The notes below the pieces were generated by a model. That model had not been told where the DNA came from. It saw only the letters and a list, made by a program, of their open reading frames with translations, and ran no database searches. DNA of 57,682 bases from Paenibacillus sp. FSL H7-0331 (lineage in GTDB: Bacteria; Bacillota; Bacilli; Paenibacillales; NBRC-103111), in contig NZ_MRTH01000047.1 in NCBI RefSeq assembly GCF_001956045.1, forward strand, positions 1 to 57,682, written 5' to 3'. A program made the position numbers and the translations under genes. Numbering within the stretch: the first letter of the stretch is position 1; every line of letters starts with the position of its first letter. Of the stretch, positions 1-8,700 are shown piece by piece.

Positions 1-233
1 ATCACTCCGATGCCGGCCGCTGCAAGGCCTCCTGCAATTTCGCCCACTGTATATGCCAGGTTACTATCACCTTTATTGGTAGTATCATGATAGATCCCGT
101 TACTGATCGCGGAAGCTCCTACATTCCAGGCACCACTTGCAAATGATTGTAATGCTCCTAGGACATGATGTCCACCTGGATCCTCATTTTTTGTCTGAGC
201 ATACTCGTCCTCCTGGCTGCTACTTTCATTGAA
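1..233 (-). pseudogene. Fragment of a T7SS polymorphic toxin (middle region)
   Basis: These 233 bases match 4820-5052 almost base for base (only a few substitutions, constant offset of 4819). That stretch is part of the glycine/alanine-rich middle of the full toxin gene at 4171-5715. The match stops abruptly at 233, so the 5' part of this copy (its secretion-targeting N terminus) is absent. The copy may continue beyond the left edge of the window with a different C-terminal tip. It is therefore a 5'-truncated toxin gene or an orphan toxin module left by recombination between toxin copies. Seen directly: the duplication and its sharp end. Inferred: origin by recombination. Confidence 0.8.
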
Positions 234-313
234 AAGCAAAAACCACAACACGGGCGGCTAACTCGCATTGTGGCAATCTCTTGATAATGGTTGTATTGTA
301 GGATAGATTACTT

Positions 314-787
314 TTAGTTTGACAATTTCTTTTCAGTATAAGGATGGTCAAGTAAGCTAAGCAGACTTGTGCTTAAGTATTTTGTCTGGTATTGATTCAA
401 ATCTTTATTGATAATTAACTCACCGTTTTCTTTTCTAAGTAACTGATCTGAGCCATCTTCTAAAAATAACAGATTCCCATCAATTTGTTTCATAAGCTTC
501 CCCATCATTTTAAACAAAAGCTCCAATCCTAGATAAAAGGTGTTACTGAACAATTGAACTCTGAGGCATACATTAACATCTAGGTTATAATGATTTCTAA
601 CAAAAGAGATATCAGAAGTATCCTCAATTTCAAGAGCCAATGAAAAATACTCTGATCCGATAATTATTTCCTCTTCATTACAATTAACTGACACCTCTGC
701 GTTCGCTAACTCGTTAGTTATTCTTTCTATCATTTCTCCAAGTGATTTATAACTTAAATTAGATAGTAAAAACAATTCGCAGTCCAT
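314..787 (-). CDS. Putative immunity protein, SitI3-like
   Basis: A 157-residue soluble acidic protein with no signal peptide or membrane segment. The stretch GNLLFLEDGSDQLLR followed by GELIIN resembles the core of SitI3-family immunity proteins, which I recall only from the family pattern. Its ATG lies inside the last 29 bases of the CdiA-CT-like toxin tip on the same strand (759-1007), the translationally coupled layout typical of a toxin with its cognate immunity protein. The toxin part has been cut off from its N terminus by an IS110 insertion, so this is now an orphan immunity gene. It may still protect against sibling cells carrying an intact version. The immunity role is inferred from position; the family name is tentative. 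Confidence 0.6.
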   Translation of the reverse strand: MDCELFLLSNLSYKSLGEMIERITNELANAEVSVNCNEEEIIIGSEYFSLALEIEDTSDISFVRNHYNLDVNVCLRVQLFSNTFYLGLELLFKMMGKLMKQIDGNLLFLEDGSDQLLRKENGELIINKDLNQYQTKYLSTSLLSLLDHPYTEKKLSN

Positions 788-1007
788 GCATTTCTATCCC
801 CCAAACACCTTCATAATTTTTCCATACTTCACAAAAAAATAGTTCTTTTAAGTTTTTCAAGTCCCCGTTAGGATTTGCTTTTCTTAAAATTCCTTCAACG
901 ATCTCCGTAACTTTTTCAGGAGCGAAATTATCTAAATTAAGAACAATTCTTTCTGCCTGTGTTTTTGTCTTTGTTCTTATGTTTCTAATAATATCATCCT
1001 GCTTTGA
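759..1007 (-). pseudogene. CdiA-CT-like tRNA nuclease toxin tip, 5' truncated
   Basis: On the minus strand an open frame without its own start runs from the edge of the IS110 element to a TAA at 759-761. It encodes about 80 residues beginning QDDIIRNIRTKTKTQAER, then IVLNLDN, and later RKANPNGDLKNLKEL. The pattern of Gln-x-x-x-IVLNLD followed by a helix and ANPN-LKEL is that of the C-terminal nuclease domain of CdiA-type contact-dependent toxins, commonly annotated as CdiA C-terminal tRNase. The frame is joined directly to the 3' end of the IS110 transposase, so the upstream toxin has been lost or displaced. It overlaps the following immunity gene by 29 bases. The catalytic residues of this fold mostly lie upstream and are missing, so the fragment is unlikely to be active. 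Confidence 0.68.
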
Positions 1008-2206
1008 GTTCCGGCAGAGGACTCACCACCCTGTATTCGGTTTTGTTCTTCATCATGCTATAGATAATGTTCACAAGCCTTCTCATGACGCATATGAGGG
1101 CTTGCTTCTTCGTCTTACCTTCTGCTAACTTCCGTTGATAGAACTCATAGAACAAGGGATTATGCTGTCTCTTGTTCTTCCCTTTGGCTACTTGGATTTG
1201 CTGTACAGCAAGGTTGTGGAAGATACTGTTTAGTACCCGATTACCTTGACCGCTTGCTTGGTCTTTGACTTTGGCGCCCGAACTAAAGCGTACTGGAGCG
1301 ATTCCGGCAAATCGGGCTAGCTTATCCGCATTGGAGAAGCGGTGAATGTCTCCAATCTCAGCGACTAGTTCTGCCACAGTAACCACGTTAATACCGTCCA
1401 TCGACTCTAGCTTGTAGTCGGTTTGAGCTAATACATGACGAAGTTGTTCCTCTGTCTGCTTGATTAGTTCTCTGCTTCTCCGCATGTCATGAACCATGTT
1501 AACGACTAGGAAGTCTCTATATTCTTGGAAGTTCCGTTTCGTCTCCCCATCCTGCCTGACCAATTCAAGTATTTCTTCTGCCTTACGGGTAGAACAAGTG
1601 TTATTACTGGATTTACGTAGATATTCCGCTAGTTCTTCGACCCCCACCGTTAGTGCTTGATGTGGTGCAGGATACTTCTCCCAAAAGGCAAGAGCGGCTT
1701 TACCGTCTATGTCACAGAAGAACTTCTTATAGGACAGCTTAATTGTTGGTGCATTTGATTCTTCAAGCCACTGGCATGTTTGACGATAGAATTACGTCTT
1801 GCTACCAGTTGCCCGACTGTCCAGTAAATATCCTGTCGCATCCGGCAGTTCATCCAATCTGGCGAGCAACACCCTGGCGATGCAGTACGCATCCCAACTA
1901 TCACTCTTTTGTGTGGTTGCATTACTCATACGTTCATTGTAGGAAAGAGCGGAGTTGACTTCTTTGACAACTTGCTTGTTTTCTACAAGGTGAACGGCTA
2001 ATGATCTGCCATTGCCACCCGTATCCTCTAATCCATAGACAGGGGTCAAGCCTTTTGAACATTACTTCTTGACGAACTTCATCAATTCATCGAAGGTTGT
2101 TGGCTTGTTCTCGATTTGAATCTCACCGAGTCTTTCGTTCCAATAGTTGACGATTACCGCTGTATGATGGGCTTTATGTAAATCCAAACCGACATAAATA
2201 TGTTTC
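994..2206 (-). pseudogene. IS110-family transposase, decayed
   Basis: The reading order on the minus strand gives the N-terminal DEDD/RuvC-like part (KHIYVGLDLHKAHHT, then GLEDTGGNG), a middle part (LSYNERMSNATTQKSDSWDAYCIARVLL) and the C-terminal transposase_20 part (MDGINVVTVAELVAEIGDIHRF, ARFAGIAPVRFSSG, QGNRVLNSIFHNLAV). This is the IS110-family architecture. The gene is dead. There is an in-frame TAG just before KHIYVG, a TAA after ELMKFVKK near 2064, and at least one frame change between about 1650 and 1800. The C-terminal 217 residues (994-1647) remain open. Intact members are about 400 residues, so most of the length is still present. Confidence 0.9.
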
Positions 2207-2209
2207 TAC

Positions 2210-2347
2210 TTGTAGTGTGTCAAAAGGATTCACCTCTGTGTATGGATTATGTCGTGACTAGGGTAAAAGAATAGGGGCAACCTCAGTTCGAGCGTTAACC
2301 TTACGGTTCGCAGTGGGACGTAAGCCTCTCTATTCCCTTCCTTGTTG
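2210..2347 (-). ncRNA. Possible IS110 bridge RNA region
   Basis: This non-coding flank upstream of the IS110 transposase can fold. On the minus strand a GAATAG stretch faces CTATTC about 60 bases later, and inside it CTTACG faces CGTAAG. IS110 elements are known to encode a structured bridge RNA in a non-coding end, so position and pairing fit. The fold was judged by eye only, and the target- and donor-binding loops were not identified. Confidence 0.3.
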
Positions 2348-2929
2348 TCACAGTATGGCTTCATGTAAACCAATTGCTTCTATATCTCCATAGCGATATG
2401 TACCGCTATAAAAATCACGTTTATCTAAGATTCGTTTTACTTGCACTTTCGTAAATAAACTGCCTTGCCCAGTCGTAAAACCTTCTTCATTCAATGATTC
2501 TGCTATTCGAGTCAACGTCCATGTTGGATGCTGTTCTTTTGATTCAAGCACTCTACGGACAATTTGTGCCTGCTTCTCATCTACTTGGATGCACTTCTGA
2601 CCTTTCTTTGCCTTGTATCCGAAGGTTGCCCTTCCACCTGCATAGCCGCCCTGTTCAGCTTTCTGGTTTCGACCTCTTCCTAGCTTCGATGCAATCTCCA
2701 AGCGTTGGTACTGGTCAAGCAGTTCCATAAGCCCGTTAATCAGGAAGTCATTCGGGTCTTTCTTGTGGATGCTGTAGGTGGGTTGTTCAATACTCCGAAC
2801 GTCCACCCCATGCTTCTTAAACTCCCGATGTACCAACACTTTCACAATGTCAGACCGCCATAAACGGCTTGTATTGAGGGCAACAACTGCATCAATGGAT
2901 TGGTTAATAACAAAAAACAGGTCAATCAT
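2348..2929 (-). pseudogene. Serine recombinase, N-terminally truncated
   Basis: The 193 residues carry the second half of a resolvase catalytic domain (IDAVVALNTSRLWRS, then FLINGLMELLDQYQRLEIASKLGRGRNQKAEQGGYAGG) followed by a Recombinase domain (GYKAKKGQ, VDEKQAQIVRRVLE, WTLTRIAESLNEEGF, KVQVKRILDKRDFYSGTYRYG). The first 50-60 residues, with the nucleophilic Ser and its neighbouring Arg, are absent, and upstream sequence in this frame does not restore them. The frame ends in EAIL at the IS110 boundary, which may be its natural end. It looks like a relic of an integrative element or a small resolvase, and no catalysis is expected. Confidence 0.78.
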
Positions 2930-3119
2930 GGTGGTATCTGACCATAATCGACCTGTTTAGTGTAACGGAATAGCGTTATTTAGGTTATGAAATTCAAGTG
3001 TTTGATGTGCGTACAAACGAATTACTGAAACCTTTATACGGGTATTACATGGGTTAGATGTGTCACTGGTTGAAAGTAGAGTGCATTCGGCAATGGGTAG
3101 CCCCCACATGATACTAGAA
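2930..3119. other. Gene-free junction between recombinase relic and immunity genes
   Basis: No convincing gene. A 23-codon open stretch on the plus strand (YEIQVFDVRTNELL...) at about 2985-3060 has a stop just upstream and no ribosome binding site, so it is at most a relic. I see no tRNA, repeat or terminator here. Confidence 0.5.
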
Positions 3120-3596
3120 CTAGAGGACTGGAATTTCTATGCCATCACCAGGCGACTTTTCCAAGAAGACATCAGGATTACTAGGGTTTGACTTTCTTAG
3201 CTTAAAAACTTGTACTTTTGTTAATGGTGGAGTAAAAGAAATCGACTTATTAGAGAAGTCGTTATCAAGTATTCTTTCATATAACTTTGAGATGAACTCT
3301 TTCCATTCACTCGAAGTGGACGCAGAGAAAGCGTCTTTTGATTCGAGTAGACGATAACCATCTGCACGATAAAACATTAGCAGACCCGTTCCAAAATCAC
3401 AATTTTCATTGCTTAATATAGCCTTTGGAACCTCAAAGCCGCTGTTCCAGTTATAGTTAGCGGCTAAGATATGGAGATCCAGAGGATTCTTATTTATAAT
3501 TTCTGTAATAATCTTGCTATTATCCTCACTGTATAATAGGTCTTTTAGCTCCTGTAGTTTTTCACCATGCGTAACGGTTGTTTTATTATTCATCAT
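3120..3596 (-). CDS. DUF4274-family protein, probable immunity protein
   Basis: A 158-residue soluble protein. The block LDLHILAANYNWNSGFEVPKAI, followed by NENCDFGTGLLMFYRADGYRLLE, is the DUF4274 signature (an LH.LA..YNW..GF.IP..I core and a C-D-GTAL-FY-ADG block). DUF4274 proteins are frequently found next to polymorphic toxins and SUKH proteins as presumed immunity factors. It is the last gene of the minus-strand T7SS operon, 25 bases after the Syd-like gene. No clear Shine-Dalgarno sequence precedes its ATG pair, suggesting coupled translation. Whether it neutralises the toxin at 4171-5715 or a lost toxin is not shown by sequence. Confidence 0.72.
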   Translation of the reverse strand: MMNNKTTVTHGEKLQELKDLLYSEDNSKIITEIINKNPLDLHILAANYNWNSGFEVPKAILSNENCDFGTGLLMFYRADGYRLLESKDAFSASTSSEWKEFISKLYERILDNDFSNKSISFTPPLTKVQVFKLRKSNPSNPDVFLEKSPGDGIEIPVL

Positions 3597-3621
3597 CGGT
3601 CTATTGATTCACTTTGTAAAT

Positions 3622-4158
3622 CTATCTTTTTAGCCGTAAAGTTGTAATTAATTGCTCAATACCCTCTGCGATCACTTCAAATGAATTTCTTTCATAGTCC
3701 TCAAGTTTCACATACCCATCTTGATTATCAACTACAACCATAAGCCCATTGCCCTCTATGCCTATAGGGATATGCTCAAGTTTGTTATTGTGGTTATTCT
3801 TGTATCCCGTAAGTATGTTGCTGTAAGATTCAATATCTGCCTTTGGTAGTACCGATTCTAGTTTTATATAGTGGTCTTTAATAAACCCATCTAGATCAGC
3901 AAACCAATATGAATTGTAATATTCGATAACAGACGGATGAATTCTGATACCTTGGTTCTCTTCTAGAGATTTGAAATCATTAAAGTCTTTTTTTTCAACA
4001 GGTCTCCAAGAGATATACTCATCCTCGTCAACTTCTCCAACATAAATAAAGGAATCAACATCTTCATCGAATGGTATTTTAAATAAAAAATCTAATCCCT
4101 CATCCGCGGTGGCTTTCCTTAACGAAAAATATTGATTCATTGCTTCCTTTATAGACAA
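3622..4158 (-). CDS. Syd-like (SUKH superfamily) immunity protein
   Basis: A protein of about 178 residues with the Syd pattern: SIKEAMNQYFSL at the N terminus, ISWRPVEKKDFNDFKSLEENQGIRIHPSVIEYYNSYWFADLDG in the middle, and GIEGNGLMVVVDNQDGYV near the end. Syd/SUKH proteins act as immunity proteins for nuclease toxins in polymorphic toxin loci. The TTG start at 4158 is chosen because AAAGGGTG stands six bases upstream. A GTG at 4167 and an ATG at 4140 (close behind AAGGAAG) are alternatives. It begins 12 bases after the HNH-type toxin stop, so it is the best candidate for that toxin's cognate immunity protein, acting in the cytoplasm. Confidence 0.75.
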   Translation of the reverse strand: MSIKEAMNQYFSLRKATADEGLDFLFKIPFDEDVDSFIYVGEVDEDEYISWRPVEKKDFNDFKSLEENQGIRIHPSVIEYYNSYWFADLDGFIKDHYIKLESVLPKADIESYSNILTGYKNNHNNKLEHIPIGIEGNGLMVVVDNQDGYVKLEDYERNSFEVIAEGIEQLITTLRLKR

Positions 4159-4170
4159 AAATATCACCCT

Positions 4171-5715
4171 TTACTTGTTCAAGAATTTTTCCAATAATTC
4201 AGCATAATGGCTATCACTGCCCCAAACTCCTGCTTCTTTTTCAGCATTGTGTATGCCGCCCGAGCCAGGATGTAATTTGGAGGGCACTGCAACAGCCTGA
4301 CCACCACCACCAATATGATGATGAATTAGCGTGTCATTATACAGTTCTTTAATATCATACTGCGGAAAATGTTGTCTGAACTGCTTATCATTAATTGGTG
4401 AGAAACCTAATTCAATTTTTTGCTTATTGGCTTTACTTATACTTTCGGGGTATTTTTCCAATACCTCTTTCCAGTAATAATCTTTATCTCGTAACCATCC
4501 TTCTGAATTTGTACCATTCTTCCCATTACCTACATAAGGCATTTCCACTGTCAGTCTAGGATCAGCGGTATATTTAGTTTCGAGTTTACTTAAGTCAGCA
4601 TTACGATAGGTTCTAATTGGAATATCATCAATTTTACCCGTCCCCTCAGATGAAAAATTATGGACGCCATCTGCGATCTTGCTCACTCCATTGCCGATCG
4701 TTGTTACACCCAAGGCTGCAACAGCCAAAGAGGGGGCGATGATGACAGCCGCGACCCCCGCAGTTTCAGGACTAGCGATGATTCCCGCACTTGCAACGGT
4801 AATTCCCTCTATGGTCTCGATCACTCCAATGCCGGCCGCTGCAAGGCCTCCTGCAATTTCGCCCGCTGTATATGCCAGGTTACTATCACCTTTATTGGTA
4901 GTATCATGATAGATCCCATTACTGATCGCGGATGCTCCTGCATTCCAGGCACCACTTGCAAATGATTGTAATGCTCCTAGGACATGATGTCCACCTGGAT
5001 CTTCATTTTTTGTCTGAGCATACTCGTCCTCCTGGCTGCTGCTTTCATTGAAGTATCTCACATACTCCGTGTAAGGAGCAAGGCTCTCATAGGCTTGCAT
5101 CGCAATCTCTTTGATTTGCTCTACACGTTTAGCAACCTCGTTTTGCCCACCTTTGCTGTAAGCTCTGCCCGAATCCTGCATCCAACCAAACAGTTCCTGA
5201 TTGTAGGCTTCGAATTGACCTCTCAATCGAATCCCGAAGGCATTCGTATCCGCAAGCTCCTGGATGCTCTTCGTTCCGCTCGCAAGCACCGCGTTGTTTT
5301 TCATTTGTTCCATCATTTGGCTCACTGGGGGCGGTACACGAAACCAGTTCCAGACACCTTCTACCACCTGACGTGTCGAACTCACATAGGGAATAACGGG
5401 ATCTCCATACCCTGACTGTCCCGTAAGCCACCGGCTCCATGGATTCCCCGTTCCTGTACTTCTGGAACCTTCATCCGATTGGAGCTCGCGGATCGCGTTA
5501 TAAGTCGTCTGTAATACACTGACGATACCTCCCAATTGATCGATCGAACGTTTATAAGCTGTTTCTAATTGTGTTGCATCCTGACCGAATTGGGTATTCG
5601 CTATCCTTAGATACCCCCTGCTCCCACTGTAAATCTGCTCTATATTCCTTTGAGTTTCTTTAGCTTGATCGATTAATGGTTTTAGATTTTCCAAATCTAC
5701 CGTAAGTTTCGTCAT
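4171..5715 (-). CDS. T7SS-secreted polymorphic toxin with HNH/Endo VII-type nuclease tip
   Basis: A protein of about 514 residues. The first 85 or so form a WXG100/LXG-like helical hairpin (MTKLTVDLENLKPLIDQAKE). A long helical linker follows, then a Gly/Ala-rich hydrophobic middle (roughly 265-345: AGEIAGGLAAAGIGVIETIEG, AAVIIAPSLAVAALGVTTIGNG), then a C-terminal tip with LIHHHIGGGGQAVAVP and HPGSGGIHN. That tip has the spaced His pattern of the HNH/Endo VII toxin group (LHH/WHH types), so a metal-dependent nuclease is likely. The start is taken as ATG 5715 with AAAGGTGA nine bases upstream; a TTG at 5724 overlaps the essC stop. It sits directly behind essC and before Syd-like and DUF4274 genes, as expected for a T7SS antibacterial effector. 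A 233-base part of its middle is duplicated at the left edge of the window. Confidence 0.82.
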   Translation of the reverse strand: MTKLTVDLENLKPLIDQAKETQRNIEQIYSGSRGYLRIANTQFGQDATQLETAYKRSIDQLGGIVSVLQTTYNAIRELQSDEGSRSTGTGNPWSRWLTGQSGYGDPVIPYVSSTRQVVEGVWNWFRVPPPVSQMMEQMKNNAVLASGTKSIQELADTNAFGIRLRGQFEAYNQELFGWMQDSGRAYSKGGQNEVAKRVEQIKEIAMQAYESLAPYTEYVRYFNESSSQEDEYAQTKNEDPGGHHVLGALQSFASGAWNAGASAISNGIYHDTTNKGDSNLAYTAGEIAGGLAAAGIGVIETIEGITVASAGIIASPETAGVAAVIIAPSLAVAALGVTTIGNGVSKIADGVHNFSSEGTGKIDDIPIRTYRNADLSKLETKYTADPRLTVEMPYVGNGKNGTNSEGWLRDKDYYWKEVLEKYPESISKANKQKIELGFSPINDKQFRQHFPQYDIKELYNDTLIHHHIGGGGQAVAVPSKLHPGSGGIHNAEKEAGVWGSDSHYAELLEKFLNK

Positions 5716-5720
5716 CTCTA

Positions 5721-8700
5721 TCAATCACCTTTATCGATCTGAGTCCATATTCGTTTACTCAAAATAAAAGTTCCATCATCTTGCTGCTCCTGACGTATCA
5801 GTAAACTAACTGAAAAATTCTCATCCTCACCTCGGTTTTCCTGCAACGAAATGTACTCAACAGCTATTTGGATCGCATCTTCTTCGTGATAAATGTCTTC
5901 CAGAAAATACATGTATTCAATAATTACATTTAAGGTTAGAAGTAACAGATCGCCCTCGTATTGCTTCCAAAATACCTTATGATTAAGGTTTGGTACGATA
6001 TTAGCCATTCCCAGCCATTCATGAAGATTTGCCATTTCATTGTTTTCACTTTTACGCTCTTTGTGAAACTCTTCCAATCTTAAAATTTCCTCGGGATACT
6101 GATTCCATAATGATGTACCAAAAGAAATAAATAAATACTGCTTGTCCTTAGTCTGTTGACTTGCCATCAAAAGTTCAATTTGCTGATCCAAGCTGTTCGG
6201 GACTAGCATCTCTTGAGCACGAGGTTCAAGACAGATTGCCAGAAGCTCAATCACATCTGCTTGTTCTTTACTATCAATTAATGGAATAATTCCATCTATG
6301 AACGGGTCCTTCTCAGCTAATTGGTTCAAAATTAGACCCAATGCTGCAGCATGTGATTCACGGTCTGTGTCCTGCGGAGAACGGTACAATAGAATTGGAT
6401 AACGTATGTGTTCACGTTTATGTGTCCAGTTAGACAACTGCTCTATTTCCAGTTCAGTTTCAGGAATATTCTTTAAGTCTATATTTCTCTTTTGCAAATA
6501 GTTTCTAATTGCAATAGTTTCTGCTGAATTCATAGTAAGTGTTAAAGACTGTGATGCAACATGAAGATCTGCTTGATGACTTACGTGTACTTCCTGCTTA
6601 CTCTTATCCTCCTGAAGCCGAGAGGTCCATTCGCTGGAAACTATCAGGTTCCTTTCTGTAAGCTGTAATTGTTGATTCAAATCCTCAATTGAGTTAACCA
6701 TGGCATCTTCTGGCCTTTGATCCTCCAATATGGAGAGGAACGGCATCACCAACTGTACCTCGCAACAGATTTTCTTTATGGTTTTTCCTGACTTCCAGTC
6801 CAGACGCACGACAGTTCGCCCTGGTACTTCTTCAGTCATTCTAAGTCCTTCCCGCCCATAGAAGTCGAAACAAAGCTCGGTGGATGCAAGAGGAATAATG
6901 TGATTGAATCCTCGTCTTCCCCGTGAGCGTGATGCAATGCTCGTATTATTAATCGATGCGATAATATAAATTCCATAACGCGATGCGTCACTGAGTAGTG
7001 ACATCAATAGCTGGTTATCATCCATTGATTTTTGTTCCAGATAATCAGTAACACGAACGTAACCATCAATAACCAGGACATGGTAAGATAAATCATAATT
7101 GTCATGTGTATGCGACATCTCAGATTTGGCTCGGAACTCGTGCCATCCCGCCCCATCGAATCCAGCACTGAAGTCTTTGCGTTCTTCCATTTTTGCTGCC
7201 AAAAACTGAATAACATCTTTCAGTCTCTTTATTCCATTGTCTCTATCATCCACATATTCAACAATATGGGGTAAGGATTTCCATTTTTTCAGCGAATAGC
7301 TATCCCAATCAACTAACCATACATTGGCATCCTGAGGTGTAAATTGCTGAATCGTTTGCATAATGACAGTATGGAGTCCCATGGTTTTACCAGATTTCAT
7401 AGGTCCAGTAAAAGCAAGATTACCCTCCCCAGCCAAATCGTAGACCCACTTCAGCTGCTTCTGCTGCTCCGGTAAATCAATCAATCCCATCGGCAATCGG
7501 AAACCAATATCATCCTGCTCCTGCTGAGAGCCTTCATATGTAATCAATTCTTCCAGATTTAAAACTTGTGGTAGAGGTTCCAACACAATGGGGGATAAAG
7601 TAAAATCCCGAGACAGATACTGTAGTTCTTTCGTGATAGCCTTTACACGCTCCGGCTTTGCGTAAGCACCCTGAAACTCAAGCACCTCTTCTCCCAAACG
7701 AACATATCCGCGTCCCTTGGAACGGATGCGAATGGCTCGTTCATCACCAATCATGGCTTTGCTTGAGTCACGGTCCTCGACCTTCAGCGCAATCATGTAG
7801 TCAAGATTATGCGCTACACGTTGTGCTTCACTTGGACTATGACCACTGAATAATAAGCGTATTCCATAAGATCGGCCCTGTCCGGCCAGGCGCTCCAAGG
7901 TAAGTAATAAGTTGTCAACAATATCGCTGTATTTCTTAGAGCTAAACTTAATTAATTGGCCCAATTCGTCAAAAACAACAAGCAACAGCGGTAAATTTGG
8001 GCGAACCTTGATTGAAGAATCCTTGAGGTACGCTTTCTTTTCCTTGTAATAATCCCTCATATAGTCTTTCCATTCAAACTGTCCCACTTCTTTAAATGCC
8101 TCATCCCGTTTTCGAAATTCGGCTTCAATAGCTGTTAAAGCTCGTTGAACGATAAATAATTCTCCACTATCGGCTGTACCAAGGACATGGGGTAAATGCT
8201 TTAATGGTTCAGCCATGCCACCGCCTTTACCGTCAATAAGAACGAAAGCAACGTTTTCCGGACTGTAAGATACTGCTAAAGAAAGTAGATAGGCTTGTAA
8301 AAATACACTTTTACCCGAACCTGTTGTTCCCCCGATAAAACCATGATTTCGCTTATAAAGATCAATATGGAGGTTCTTACCTTCCCAACCACGGCCAACA
8401 ATCGACTTAATAGGATTTGCTAATGCAGAAGAGATATCCTGATTGTCCCAAATGCGTTTGATCTCCTTGGCACGAAGGAACGGGTTTTTGTTCATCCCTT
8501 CATCAAGCCCATCTTCACTGTCTGTGAACAAGTCATCAAATAATATGGAATCAGGGATAATCGCTTGTTTTAAATTGCTTTGCGGGGCATTCGGATAATA
8601 AATATTTGACATGAATACAGCGTACTGTTGCAGACCTTGCTCCGGATTTTGAATAAAACGTGTTAGTTCCAGTTCATCCTGCATTCCGCTTAATTCGACG

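Larger units (their letters stand above)
994..2347 (-). mobile_element. IS110-family insertion sequence (remnant)
   Basis: The element is bounded on the left by the toxin tip reading frame, which resumes at about 1007, and on the right by the end of the serine recombinase gene at 2348. Its length of about 1.35 kb fits the family. IS110 elements usually lack terminal inverted repeats and I see none, so both ends are approximate. The transposase carries several nonsense and frameshift lesions and the element is not autonomous. Confidence 0.72.

Noticed and set aside
2985..3060. Short plus-strand frame YEIQVFDVRTNELL as a transposase end
   Set aside because: Too short, with a stop just upstream and no flanking element; left as an unresolved relic.
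4984..5415. Open frame on the plus strand opposite the toxin gene
   Set aside because: It lies wholly within the well-supported minus-strand toxin and shows no start signal; it is a shadow frame.
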